64,000 bases of DNA from Leptolyngbya sp. KIOST-1 (GCF_000763385.1 NZ_JQFA01000002.1:1116001-1180000), one strand, 5' to 3'. Counted from the stretch's first letter, positions 1 through 9,659 are shown. Notes: generated by a model from the sequence alone, not told the origin. Numbers and translations are program-made.

Positions 1-784
1 GTGGGTTCATCGCTGACGATGGCCCAGAACTCACCATTGACGCTGTTATAGCCAAAGGCGAGGTGCACCGGGCCATACCACTCCCCTTTGTGGAGCTTAA
101 CAGTATGCCAACAGAGCGCCTCCCCCCGCTGAAGATGAACGTCCTTCAATTGGCTCCACCCGTGACCGGCCCGCCAAATCCAGGTATTGCGCTTGATGCG
201 GACACGGTAGTGCCAGCCGAGTTCAGTCGTCATCGCGCTCATGGCCTCGGTGTGAATGAAGCCCCGGTCGGCCAACACGACCACCTTCACCCCCGACGGC
301 AAGCGATGGGCGGCCTGTTGAAGCATCTCCTGGTACTCATCGAAGGCAACGGACGCGCTGCGGTGCCGGAGCACCCGCCAGACCACGGGCAACGCCCGAC
401 CTCGATGCACCACCGCCAGGCGGATCAAGCAATACTCATCCCAAAACAGCGAGGTGTCCAAACTCAGGTACAAACAGTCCTCATCCCAGTGGGCTAAGGC
501 CCCCTGAATCAAGGGCTTGTACAGACGATGGACGTTCAGACGGCTATTGTGCAGCCAGCGGCTGAGTCGTCGTTGTTTACTTTGCGCCTGCACCCCTCGA
601 CACGGCACGTAGGGCAGCCAGCGCGTCAGGTTGACCTCTCCACGCTGGAGCAAGGCCACCACCATCCATAGGCAGGTCGTCAGATGGCCCCGATGCGCCC
701 AGGGCACCGATTGACCTAGCCAGGCGTTCAAGGCATTGTAGAGGGGGGAGTTTTTTTCACAGCGTTCATGGTTTTGAGTGGTAT
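1..784 (-). pseudogene. IS4-like DDE transposase, partial
   Basis: The frame reads from about 784 down to the window edge, so the C-terminus lies outside. It contains a recognisable DDE core: a first catalytic Asp in LYLSLDTSLFWDEYC, then VVLADRGFIHTEAM, and a run ending FWAIVSDEP at the edge. This pattern is typical of IS4-type transposases in cyanobacteria. No ATG, GTG or TTG lies upstream of the conserved NSPLYNALNAW segment; the frame runs back into the 102-bp repeat at 785-886 and meets a stop there. The start codon and left IS end therefore seem to be lost at the repeat junction. I call it a 5'-truncated remnant, although a start at the TTG near 731 cannot be excluded. Confidence 0.75.
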
Positions 785-886
785 CTAAGCTTAGAACGCT
801 GGCTCCCCTCTCTCTCCTCAGATCCCTGAAACTACCGCGTCACGAGCTGTTCAACAGCTTTCAGCCAACTTTTGTCAGTCAACCAG
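785..886. repeat. 102-bp direct repeat, copy 1
   Basis: Identical over all 102 bases to 1244-1345, in the same orientation. One end begins with the 10-bp palindrome CTAAGCTTAG; inside is a short hairpin sequence, AGCTGTT-C-AACAGCT. Its left edge cuts the 5' end of the transposase and its right edge cuts the 5' end of the brnT remnant. It may be a small mobile or recombination-derived element. It has no terminal inverted repeats that I can see. Confidence 0.9.
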
Positions 887-1139
887 GGCCAACGTTGCGA
901 AGCATGGGATTAGCTTTGATGAAGCTGTCACGGTTTTTTACGACGAAAGCGCTCGCGTGATCTTCGACCCTGACAACTCATTCGATGAAGATCGGTACCT
1001 AATCTTGGGAATGAGTGAAGCCTCTCGACTGCTGTTGGTATGCCATGTCTATAGACGAAACGATGAGGTGATTCGGGTTATTTCGGCCCGAAGGGCTACC
1101 AGCAGAGAAGAACGACAGTACTGGAGTTTTATGCCATGA
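887..1139 (+). pseudogene. brnT: BrnT-type toxin, 5'-truncated
   Basis: The reading frame gives ANVAKHGISFDEAVTVFYD and continues through a conserved BrnT core (ARVIFDPDNS, YLILGMSEASR, VIRVISARRATSREER), ending YWSFMP. This matches the BrnT family of RelE-fold ribonuclease toxins. The first dozen or so residues, which usually read like M.FEWDE.K, are missing; homology begins exactly where repeat copy 1 ends. An in-frame GTG at 957 could start a 60-residue product, but it would lack the first beta strand. The stop overlaps the start of the following antitoxin remnant by 4 bases (ATGA), the normal brnTA arrangement. Probably non-functional. Confidence 0.75.
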
Positions 1140-1288
1140 GGGATGAGTACGATTTTTCGGCATCAGTTGAAAATCCTTACACGAAAAAGCTGAAGAAACA
1201 AATCACAATTCGGCTTGAGGAAGGAGTGGTTGACTACTTCAAACTAAGCTTAGAACGCTGGCTCCCCTCTCTCTCCTCAGATCCCTGA
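1136..1288 (+). pseudogene. brnA: BrnA-type antitoxin, 3'-truncated
   Basis: A 50-codon frame starting at the ATG at 1136. It reads MRDEYDFSASVENPYTKKLK followed by KQITIRLEEGVVDYFK, which is the start of a BrnA ribbon-helix-helix antitoxin. After codon 36 it enters repeat copy 2 and continues with an unrelated 14-residue tail (LSLERWLPSLSSDP) before a stop. The helix-turn part of the DNA-binding fold is therefore missing. BrnA normally binds and silences BrnT and represses the operon; this version should do neither. Together with the headless brnT it marks a dead toxin-antitoxin locus caught between two copies of the same repeat. Confidence 0.7.
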
Positions 1289-1345
1289 AACTACCGCGTC
1301 ACGAGCTGTTCAACAGCTTTCAGCCAACTTTTGTCAGTCAACCAG
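1244..1345. repeat. 102-bp direct repeat, copy 2
   Basis: Identical to 785-886. The left edge replaces the 3' end of brnA; the right edge supplies the last codons and the stop of the Roco gene on the minus strand. The two copies are offset by 459 bp and enclose 357 bp of brnTA remnant. Confidence 0.9.
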
Positions 1346-3246
1346 CCGCGATCGTCCATAATGCGGCAAATTTGCACCTGCTGTCTGTCTCCTCCTTCCG
1401 GCTGTTCGCCCCAGTTGGGTAGCTGCTCTGGGCGCTGGTCGGGCACGAGTTGGGCAATCAGGCTGGTGGTGTTAGCTTCTGGATTCGCAGGGTCGAGGAC
1501 GACTTTGTAGGAAAGATCAAAGCGCTCCATCAGCCGCAGAAAAATGGGGTGGAGTTCTTTGGGATAGCCGGTTTCGCCAACAAAGGGGGGATGGATCCAC
1601 AGGTGACTGAGATGGTCAAACTCAACTAGCCCATAACGCTGGCGGGTGGTTTCATCATCGAGAACATAGCTGATGGCTTTGGCCAACCAGTCGGGCTGGA
1701 GGATGACGATGTCTTTTAGAATTTCGTCGTAGTCGTAGTGGATGAAATAGCCGAGGGTATGGGATACACGCACAAACAGCTCGGCAGCAAAGCCCTCTAG
1801 CCCGTGCTCTTCGCAAAGAGCAAGCACGTCTGCATAGGGCATGTGGGTTTTGCCAGATGCTTCGAGCAGTTCGCGAATCTGCTGCCATTTAGTGGGCACA
1901 AGGCGACCCATGCCGGGTAAAGTGGCAGCAACATTGGCAATCGCCTCTCGCAGTTCGGCAATGCCAGTGCAAACCTGAGTTTCAGGATGGGGTTTGCTAT
2001 TGACATGAAAGAAGCCGACAACAGTATCGCTGCCAAACAGGTCGATCAATTCTTGCCGATCAATATCGGGCTGGCGCTGGCCGGGGCCACCGTGGGTAGC
2101 TACTACCAGCACTTTGGCATCTGACTCTCGATGTTTGATCAGCGTAATCCACTCTTTGACAAACCCTTGCTGTGGCCCTTCCCGTGGCTTCCATACCACT
2201 AGATAGACTGCTGATGAGCTAAAAAATAGCTGATGGGTAGGACGATAGACCCGCTGCCCTCCAAAGTCCCAACCGTTGAGGGTAATTCCTGTTGCATTAT
2301 CGGGAGCCGTGACAACTACAGACTTGATCTCAATACCATGGGTTGTGGGACGACCATCAACCCATTCATCTCCCCGCAATGCTCCCAACAAGCAACTCTT
2401 ACCAACCTCACCCTCACCTACTAAAATCAGTTTCGCTTCATTCAGCAGTGTCTCTCCATTTGATCTTGCTCTTAGATATTGCTGAATAGCAGCTGAACCT
2501 TGATTTGCTGCTGCCGCAACATCAGGATTGAGAGGATTATTGTCGAGAGATATATCTTTTAGATTCTCAAATTCATGAAAGTAGAGTGGCAGATCTTTTA
2601 CGTGGTTATTGTCTACGAAAAGAAATTCCAAGGAAGATATTCGAGCTATTGCATCAGGAATTTGCATAAGACCCAAATCGCTGATATTAAGTGTCTCTAA
2701 ACTTGTTAGATTACTTAGCCCAAGAGATATATCTTTAGTGCTATTGCCTTGGATATAAAGGCGCTTAATGTTATTCATTTTCGTTAATGAGTCTGGCAAT
2801 AAGCAAAACTCGTTATTGCCAATTGCTAAATGCTCCAGTTTTTTTAACTGGGAAAAAGATTCGGGAAGATCGGTCAATTTATTATGGTTCAATCCGAGAG
2901 TGCTTAGCTGGCTAAGATTAGCTATTTTTGAAGGCAAGGCTGTTAAATTATTTTCAAAGGCAAAAATAGTTTTCAAGCTTGGTAAATCAAAGAGAACTTC
3001 TGGTAGCTTGTCTAATTCATTGCGTGAAATATAAAGGCTATGGAGCTTTTCAAGTGTGACAAGAGAGTCTGGTAGTTCTATTAATTGATTTCTAGAGAGA
3101 TCAAGGTATTGCAATTGGGTGAGAGCCGCGATCGCCTCCGGTAATGCCGTTAATCCCAGTCCGCTAAGATCAAGTTCTATCGCTCCCTCTTGACGGGCTG
3201 CCTCAATCTGCCGTTCTGCTTCCTGGTAGGCTTCGTCGCGCGCCAT
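1291..3246 (-). CDS. LRR-Roc-COR (Roco) GTPase, probably C-terminally truncated
   Basis: A 651-residue protein. An N-terminal helix (MARDEAYQEAERQIEAARQE) leads into leucine-rich repeats at about 22-245. A Ras-of-complex-proteins GTPase follows, with P-loop GEGEVGKS at 277-284 and DFGGQ at 327-331, then a COR dimerisation domain from about 440. Bacterial Roco proteins are soluble GTPases cycling between monomer and dimer; their cellular roles are mostly unknown. The COR domain stops early: after QICRIMDDR the sequence enters repeat copy 2 and ends in an 18-residue tail (GWLTDKSWLKAVEQLVTR), where relatives continue for roughly another 60 residues or more. The LRR-coding half is visibly AT-rich against its GC-rich neighbours, suggesting transfer. 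It may be inactive or altered. Confidence 0.88.
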   Translation of the reverse strand: MARDEAYQEAERQIEAARQEGAIELDLSGLGLTALPEAIAALTQLQYLDLSRNQLIELPDSLVTLEKLHSLYISRNELDKLPEVLFDLPSLKTIFAFENNLTALPSKIANLSQLSTLGLNHNKLTDLPESFSQLKKLEHLAIGNNEFCLLPDSLTKMNNIKRLYIQGNSTKDISLGLSNLTSLETLNISDLGLMQIPDAIARISSLEFLFVDNNHVKDLPLYFHEFENLKDISLDNNPLNPDVAAAANQGSAAIQQYLRARSNGETLLNEAKLILVGEGEVGKSCLLGALRGDEWVDGRPTTHGIEIKSVVVTAPDNATGITLNGWDFGGQRVYRPTHQLFFSSSAVYLVVWKPREGPQQGFVKEWITLIKHRESDAKVLVVATHGGPGQRQPDIDRQELIDLFGSDTVVGFFHVNSKPHPETQVCTGIAELREAIANVAATLPGMGRLVPTKWQQIRELLEASGKTHMPYADVLALCEEHGLEGFAAELFVRVSHTLGYFIHYDYDEILKDIVILQPDWLAKAISYVLDDETTRQRYGLVEFDHLSHLWIHPPFVGETGYPKELHPIFLRLMERFDLSYKVVLDPANPEANTTSLIAQLVPDQRPEQLPNWGEQPEGGDRQQVQICRIMDDRGWLTDKSWLKAVEQLVTR

Positions 3247-3393
3247 ATTCTCTCACCCGCTTTTTTGCTGCCTCTGTTATAGCCTCTTACCCTGGCAAAT
3301 CTAGCGAAGGGCCTAAAATGAATGCAGCCTCCTGTCGCTCGCTCTCACAAGCCCTGACATAGACAGCCCTTAGCCCCTTGAGGAACCTCTGCC

Positions 3394-3666
3394 GTGAGTC
3401 ACATCACCATCTCTCTGCCCGACAACCTCAAAGCCTTTGTGGACGAGCAAGTCGCCCAAAGCGGCTACGCCTCCGCCGATGACTACTTCCTGGCCCTGGT
3501 GCAGCTAGACCAGCGACGGCGACAGGCCAAAGAGTCCCTGGATAGCCTCCTGATCGAAGGACTAGACAGCCTAGATCGAGGCGAAGGCATCGAAGCCACC
3601 GACAACTGGTGGGAGCAAGAGCGGCTCGACCTGATTGAAAGCCATCAGAGCCAGCGCGATGCTTAG
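3394..3666 (+). CDS. ParD-like ribbon-helix-helix antitoxin
   Basis: A 90-residue protein with a GTG start. The N-terminus, SHITISLPDNLKAFVDEQVA, is the beta strand plus first helix of a type II ParD/CopG DNA-binding fold; the C-terminal half is acidic and fits a toxin-wrapping tail. It precedes a ParE-type toxin gene, and the two overlap by 8 bp, the usual order and coupling for ParDE modules. By family analogy it neutralises the toxin by direct binding and represses its own promoter. Only 147 bp separate it from the divergent Roco gene, so the promoter must lie there. Confidence 0.85.
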   Translation: MSHITISLPDNLKAFVDEQVAQSGYASADDYFLALVQLDQRRRQAKESLDSLLIEGLDSLDRGEGIEATDNWWEQERLDLIESHQSQRDA

Positions 3667-3976
3667 GATAATTGTCTCAGAGCCAGCCCGCCTGGATCTG
3701 AGAGAGCATTTTGGGTATCTGGCGGAGAGAGACTATGGCAAAGCCCTAGAGTTCTTTGACGCCGCTCGCCAAACCTTTGCGGCTCTAGCCCGTACACCTA
3801 GCATAGGAAGTGCTTACCCCAGTACCAAAGAACGGCTGAAAAACTTGCGAAAGTGGCATATTAAAGGCTTCAAGCGATATCTGATTTTCTACCGCCGTCA
3901 AGCCGATAGCATTGAAATTGTTAGGGTGCTCTACGGTGCCCAAGATATCCAAACCCTGCTCGATCGAGATACCTAG
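3659..3976 (+). CDS. ParE/RelE-type toxin
   Basis: A 105-residue protein from the ATG at 3659, which overlaps the antitoxin stop. It has the RelE/ParE superfamily pattern: an N-terminal strand (LRIIVSEPARLDLREHFGYL), a helical hairpin with repeated aromatics, and the C-terminal strands KWHIKGFKRYLIFYR and IEIVRVLYGAQD. In this superfamily ParE poisons DNA gyrase and RelE cuts mRNA; the sequence alone does not settle which applies. The I-x-R-V-L-x-G-x-Q-D ending favours the ParE branch. It looks intact, unlike the nearby BrnTA pair. Confidence 0.85.
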   Translation: MLRIIVSEPARLDLREHFGYLAERDYGKALEFFDAARQTFAALARTPSIGSAYPSTKERLKNLRKWHIKGFKRYLIFYRRQADSIEIVRVLYGAQDIQTLLDRDT

Positions 3977-4008
3977 GTGTAAGGCCACTTCTAGAGATAG
4001 ACAGCACA

Positions 4009-4482
4009 TTATTCCTGCTCACAAGCGCCAATGCTTACCCAACTGGTCGAGCCATCCGCCCAGTGTTCCTTCTTCCAAATCGGGGCGTTGTGTTTGAGGG
4101 TGTCGATCGCATACTGACAGGCCGCAAACGCCTCCGCCCGGTGGGGGCAGCCCACCGCCACCAGCACGCTGATCTCCCCCACCGCCAGCTTGCCGGTGCG
4201 GTGGTGGATCACCACGCGGGTGGCCTCGGCCCAGGTGACGCGAATCTGGGCGGCAATCTGCCGAAACACCTCCAGGGCCATCGGTTCGTAGGCCTGATAC
4301 TCCAGCGCCACCACCGCCTTGCCCTCGCTGTTGTTGCGCACCATGCCGCTCATCACCACCACGGCCCCATTGGCGGAGTCATCGGCCAGGGCGTAGACCG
4401 CCTCCACCGAGAGGGGGGCAAACGTGATCCGCAGGCTGTCGGCGGTGCTTTCTACAGAGGATCTAGAAGTAGCAAGCTGCAT
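4009..4482 (-). CDS. moaE: Molybdopterin synthase catalytic subunit MoaE
   Basis: A 157-residue protein. MoaE with MoaD inserts two sulfurs into precursor Z (cPMP) to form molybdopterin in the cytosol, for enzymes such as nitrate reductase. The diagnostic parts are present: GAVVVMSGMVRNNSEGK, LEYQAYEPMA, VVIHHRTGKLAVGEISVLVA and the C-terminal DTLKHNAPIWKKE with its active-site lysines. The N-terminal 15 residues are not conserved and the true start could be slightly downstream. No other moa gene lies in the window. It converges with the ParE toxin gene with a 32-bp gap. Confidence 0.93.
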   Translation of the reverse strand: MQLATSRSSVESTADSLRITFAPLSVEAVYALADDSANGAVVVMSGMVRNNSEGKAVVALEYQAYEPMALEVFRQIAAQIRVTWAEATRVVIHHRTGKLAVGEISVLVAVGCPHRAEAFAACQYAIDTLKHNAPIWKKEHWADGSTSWVSIGACEQE

Positions 4483-4694
4483 AAAGAAGCCATGAAAAAC
4501 GACTGAGGCGGCACCGACTTAACAAAACGTCGTCTACCGTAGTGGTCGGTTACGCCTGCGGGTACCCACCCCTATCACCCAGGCTGGGGAAGGCTGGAGC
4601 TTGGCCCGTGTTGCAGCCGACATCCCCTGCCGCCAATGCCTTGCATTATAGGGTGGCCCTGCTGTTAAGGTCTCAGTCGAGTCGGAGGTATACC

Positions 4695-5450
4695 GTGGTT
4701 GATCTATCGGCCTGCCAAATTACATCGGCGGGCGACCTGACGCGATCGCTCTGGCGACTGCTCAATCTGCTCATGCAACCGAGTATCGTGCTGCCTGTGC
4801 TGGCGGTGATGATTGCTGCCCCGTGGGTTGTGCGCCCTCGGCGGTGGAAACGCCGAATTAGCCTGGCGGGGATATTGCTGCTGTTGTTGTATGGTCTGGG
4901 TCTCTCTCCCCTGGGAGTTGCCTTGGGAGGTGAGAGTTTGGCGCGGCTGATTCCCCGCGACAGCGGCCAACCCGCCGATGCGATCGTCATTTTGGGTCGT
5001 GGCGGCGAATTTCGCCCCGGCCGGGTGCAGGTGGCCGCTGAGCTCTGGCAGCAGCAGCGAGCGCCCCTGATTTTTGCCAGCGGGCGCGGCGATGCGATCG
5101 AAATTGGCCAAATGCTGGAGGCCGCCGGGGTACCGGCGGCGGCGATTGACGGCGAACCCTGCTCGGCCACCACCAATGAAAACGCTCTGTTTACCGCTGC
5201 ACTACTGCAACCGGGCGTCAGGCGACTGATTTTGGTCACCGACCCACCCCATATGGCGCGATCGCTGCTCACCTTCCGCAGCCTGGGGTTTGAAGTCACG
5301 CCCCACCCCAGCCCCGTACCCAACGGCATAGATGACCGCAACCGTCGGTTTCTGGTGCTGCGCGAATGGGCCGGCCTGATCGGCTACGGCATAATGGGCC
5401 GCTATTTTGCCCGCGAAACCGAGGAGCCGGGGTTTGCGGTGCGGGGGTGA
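4695..5450 (+). CDS. YdcF family (DUF218) membrane protein
   Basis: I chose the GTG at 4695 because a clean GGAGG sits 6 bases upstream; the frame is open further back to 4542 but with no such site. The 251-residue product has two hydrophobic segments near its N-terminus (LLMQPSIVLPVLAVMIAAPW; AGILLLLLYGLGLSPLGVAL) and then a DUF218 domain starting ADAIVILGRGG, with LIFASGRG, CSATTNENA and LILVTDPPHMARSLLTFRSLG. DUF218/SanA-like proteins are linked to envelope integrity in other bacteria, with no reaction firmly assigned. The domain should face the periplasm. Confidence 0.85.
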   Translation: MVDLSACQITSAGDLTRSLWRLLNLLMQPSIVLPVLAVMIAAPWVVRPRRWKRRISLAGILLLLLYGLGLSPLGVALGGESLARLIPRDSGQPADAIVILGRGGEFRPGRVQVAAELWQQQRAPLIFASGRGDAIEIGQMLEAAGVPAAAIDGEPCSATTNENALFTAALLQPGVRRLILVTDPPHMARSLLTFRSLGFEVTPHPSPVPNGIDDRNRRFLVLREWAGLIGYGIMGRYFARETEEPGFAVRG

Positions 5451-5493
5451 GGAGGAGAGTGGATGGGTGGGAGAGTGGATGAGTGGGAGAGTG

Positions 5494-5521
5494 CCCTCCA
5501 CCCCTCCACCCCTCCACCCCT

Positions 5522-5535
<14 letters not shown>
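5494..5535. repeat. Tandem 8-mer repeat at the pyrB 3' end
   Basis: About five units of CCCCTCCA/CCCCTTCA run through the short gap between the YdcF gene and pyrB and into the last codons and stop of pyrB. It is one of several short tandem repeats at gene ends in this window. Confidence 0.75.
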
Positions 5536-6527
<992 letters not shown>

Positions 6528-6529
<2 letters not shown>

Positions 6530-7130
6530 GACCCGTTGTCTCAACCCCGTTCAGTACCGTCCCCACCATACCTGGTGGCGGGCTACAGGACTACGGTTTG
6601 GCCTGGTTGGGGCCATGGGTCTGGCGCTGCTGGGGTTGTTGGGGAGTCGCGCTGGGGCAGCGGCAGACAATGCGATCGCCACCCCATTTCAATCTGTGGC
6701 CCCTGGCCCGGCGGAGGCGCTGCTCAGCGCCAGCCGCCTGGTGCAGGCCAGGGCCAGACGACTGGTGGTCCCCGCCGACCCCGTGGCCGTGGACCTCTAC
6801 ACCCTCGACAATCGCTGCGAATACTACCAGCCAGAGCCCGTTCTGGTGCCCCGCCCCCAGAGCATGGAGACCACCGTCGCCTGGATTATGGCGGAGCAGA
6901 CCATTCCAGAACTGGCCCTTGCGGGCTACCGCACCCATTTTGATCCCTCGACCAAAACCGTCACCATCGACCTGCGGGTGGCCCGCAACTCGCGCCGGGT
7001 GCTGAATTCGCTTTCCATATGTGAGCAGAAGGCGCTGCTGGGCAGTCTGCGCGAGACACTCCTCAACCAGCCCGACTGGCAACTTGAGTCGGTGACGTTT
7101 ACAAACCGGGGCAACCCCCTGGTGCTATAG
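6528..7130 (+). CDS. Exported GerMN-domain protein
   Basis: A 200-residue protein from the ATG at 6528. A basic N-terminus and hydrophobic stretch ([21 protein letters not shown]) form a signal peptide or anchor. The mature part ([77 protein letters not shown]) matches the GerMN-type fold that cyanobacterial genomes carry under the label spore germination protein, although these organisms do not sporulate. Two cysteines may pair. Function unknown; an envelope or peptidoglycan-associated role is plausible. It shares the CATG start palindrome with pyrB. Confidence 0.75.
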
Positions 7131-7157
7131 CGGGTAGCTGCAACGGGCGCTGTGACC

Positions 7158-9659
7158 TCAAGTTCTGACCAGAGCCTGCTGCTCAAGCCAGCCCTGGAGC
7201 TGATCCACCGTGGTAAAGGCCATCAGTTTCTCCAGCAGGTCGCCCCGGCTAAAGTACTGGGCCACGTCGGCCAGCTGGGCCAGGTGATCCTGGGTGGTGC
7301 CCTGGGCCGAGGTCAGCAGCAGCACTACCACGTGGACGGGCCGATCGCTGCGATCGCGTTGAATCCCCCGCCGATGCACCCCCAGACACAGGCGTGGGCC
7401 CTTGAGTTTGGGCACGCGGGCGTGGGAGATGATCACCCCCGGCAGCACCTCGCTGGCGTAGCCCACATCGTCGAAGGCCAGGGCCTTGAGCAAGCTGCTA
7501 TGCCGCGGGTCGTCGCGATCGATCACCTGGCTGAGCAGGGTATCCACGGTCTCCTCGTAGGTGGTGGTGGTGAGGTCGAGCAGCACCCGCTCGGGGCTGA
7601 GCAGGGTCTCCAGGGCCAGGGGCTGGGCCGCGCCAAAGTAGTGGGCCCCGCGCTCGGAGGGGTAGAGCACCATAAAGCTGAGCCGCAGGTCGGCCAGGCG
7701 CTGGGGCAGCCGCTCCAGGGTGCGATCGTAGGCCACGGTGCCCTCGCGGGCGCTGACCAGCACCACCAGGTCCTTGTCGCTGGGGGCTCCCTTCAGGTGG
7801 GCGATCGCCCCGGTCCAGTCGGGCACCTCGGTGAACCCGCTGCTGGTTTCGATGGGCACCGCGGCAAAGTGCTGGCGATAGGCCTCGGCGGTGTCGCCCA
7901 CCACATACCCCTGCAGGTCGGCCCCAAGCTGGGCGGCCAGGTGTTTGAGCGATCGCACCGCCTCGTAGAAGCCGGGGTTGTGGTCGATCATGGCGGGCAG
8001 CAGCACCACCAGCCGCTGGAAGGTGCTCACCCCGTGGTCAAACTTGCACACCCACACCTGCTGCGGGGCCTGCTCCAGCATCTGGTCAATGACGGAACCA
8101 AAGATGCGCTGCCGGGCCGAGCGGGTGCCGTTCCAGCCAATCACAATGTCACTAATGCGGCGCTCGGTGGCCGCTTCCACAATGCCGGAGGCGGGGTTAC
8201 GGGCCACCCGCGTCACAGGGTTGACGGGCAGATCCAACTCCACCCCGTGCACCACGGCGTGGGCCAGCAGCCGCTCGGCGGCCACCACACTGTTGTCGGT
8301 GTCCTCGGCCTCGGTTTCCTCAGCAATCACCGACAGGGGATAGATGGCCTCCTCCGACTTACCATCCCGCAGCAGGGCCGCCACATTGATCAGGGCTTCG
8401 CTGGTGGCGGGGTTGGCCAGGGGCACCAGCACCCGCTGGGGGGCCTGGCGCGGTTCGTACTGCTGCTCGTCCTGCTCACGGGCCACCTGGCGACCAAAGC
8501 GATCCACCACCGAGGGGCCGAGAATGCAGGTGGCAAAAATCATCAGCACCACGCCGTTGAGCACATCGTCGCCAATGATGCCCAGCTCGTAGCCCACCAG
8601 GGTGGCGGCCAGGGTGGCGGCGGCCTCGCAGGTGGAGAGGCCAAACATCACCCAGCCCTCGGCGGCGGTGTAGTTGTAGATCCGCCGGGTGACACCAGCG
8701 GCGATGAACTTGGTGATCACGTTGGTGGCCAGCATCGAGATCATCACCACCCAGGCGGTGAGGCTGCTGAACAGCACCGACACATCCACCAGCAGGCCAA
8801 TGAAAATTAGAAAGAAGGGAATGATAAAGGCGTCGCCAAAGAACTGAATCCGGGTCATCAGGCGGCTGCGCTCGGGAATCAGCCGGTTCAGGGTCAGCCC
8901 CACCAGAAAGGCACCCAAAATCGCCTCCGTCCCCACGGCCCGGGCCAGAAACGCGCCGATAAAGACCACCGCCAGTACAAACACAAACTCGCTCTTGCCG
9001 CCGTCCTCCACGTTGCGAAAGAACCAGCGGGCCAAGGGCGGCAGTAGGTAGATCACCGCCGCCACGTAGATCACCATGGCCAGGGCCAGGGAGACCCAAA
9101 ACATGGTGGTCAGCTCCCCCTCAAAGGCGCGGGCCACCACCACCAGCACCAGCAGGGCCACGGTGTCGGTGAGAATGGTGCCGCCCACGGTGGTCACCAC
9201 CGCGTCGTTTTTCATGATGCCCAGGCGGCTGATGATCGGGTAGGGCACCAGGGTGTGGGAGGCAAACATGCTGGCAATTAGAATCGCCGCGATCCAGTCG
9301 AAACCCAGCAGGTAGTGGAAGATCAGCGTGCCCGCCAGCTGCGGAATGGTGAAGGTGATGACGCCAAACGCAAAGCTGCGATCGCGGTTTCTGCGGAACT
9401 GGTTCATGTTGATCTCCAGCCCCGACAAAAACATGATGTAGAGCAGGCCCACATTGCCCAACAGCTCGATCGCCTGGCCCCGCTCCAGCACGTTCAGCAC
9501 GCTGCTGCCCAGCACCACCCCGGCCACAATCGGGCCAATTAGCCCGGGCAGCTTGAAGCGCTCAAAGATCAGCGGCGTGGCCAGAATCACCACCATACAG
9601 AGGCCGAAGATCAAAATTGGGTCTTCTACGGGCAGGGGCATCCCTAAAATTGAGTCCAT
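7158..9659 (-). CDS. CPA2-type cation/proton antiporter fused to UspA and EIIA domains
   Basis: An 833-residue protein. The start at 9659 (MDSILGMPLPVEDPI) is supported by AAGGA seven bases upstream. Residues 1 to about 400 form a Na+(K+)/H+ exchanger of the KefB/NapA (CPA2) type with about 12 membrane segments (LPGLIGPIVAGVVLGSSVLN, LLYIMFLSGLEI, GAFLARAVGTEAILGAFLVG). About 415-680 look like one or two degenerate UspA nucleotide-binding domains. About 690-833 form a PTS EIIA type 2-like domain with His746 in ISHARVP, the phosphorylated residue of that family. Ion exchange would thus be coupled to cytosolic sensor domains. It lies downstream of a c-di-AMP riboswitch and two usp genes. Confidence 0.9.
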   Translation of the reverse strand: MDSILGMPLPVEDPILIFGLCMVVILATPLIFERFKLPGLIGPIVAGVVLGSSVLNVLERGQAIELLGNVGLLYIMFLSGLEINMNQFRRNRDRSFAFGVITFTIPQLAGTLIFHYLLGFDWIAAILIASMFASHTLVPYPIISRLGIMKNDAVVTTVGGTILTDTVALLVLVVVARAFEGELTTMFWVSLALAMVIYVAAVIYLLPPLARWFFRNVEDGGKSEFVFVLAVVFIGAFLARAVGTEAILGAFLVGLTLNRLIPERSRLMTRIQFFGDAFIIPFFLIFIGLLVDVSVLFSSLTAWVVMISMLATNVITKFIAAGVTRRIYNYTAAEGWVMFGLSTCEAAATLAATLVGYELGIIGDDVLNGVVLMIFATCILGPSVVDRFGRQVAREQDEQQYEPRQAPQRVLVPLANPATSEALINVAALLRDGKSEEAIYPLSVIAEETEAEDTDNSVVAAERLLAHAVVHGVELDLPVNPVTRVARNPASGIVEAATERRISDIVIGWNGTRSARQRIFGSVIDQMLEQAPQQVWVCKFDHGVSTFQRLVVLLPAMIDHNPGFYEAVRSLKHLAAQLGADLQGYVVGDTAEAYRQHFAAVPIETSSGFTEVPDWTGAIAHLKGAPSDKDLVVLVSAREGTVAYDRTLERLPQRLADLRLSFMVLYPSERGAHYFGAAQPLALETLLSPERVLLDLTTTTYEETVDTLLSQVIDRDDPRHSSLLKALAFDDVGYASEVLPGVIISHARVPKLKGPRLCLGVHRRGIQRDRSDRPVHVVVLLLTSAQGTTQDHLAQLADVAQYFSRGDLLEKLMAFTTVDQLQGWLEQQALVRT

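Noticed and set aside
778-960. 60-codon plus-strand frame covering repeat copy 1 and the start of the brnT remnant
   Set aside because: It lies in a different frame from brnT and is antisense to the repeat-coded Roco tail; no sign of coding.
7152-8810. 552-codon plus-strand frame opposite the antiporter gene
   Set aside because: His/Gly/Gln-rich translation with no domain, produced by the GC-rich codon pattern of the real gene on the other strand.
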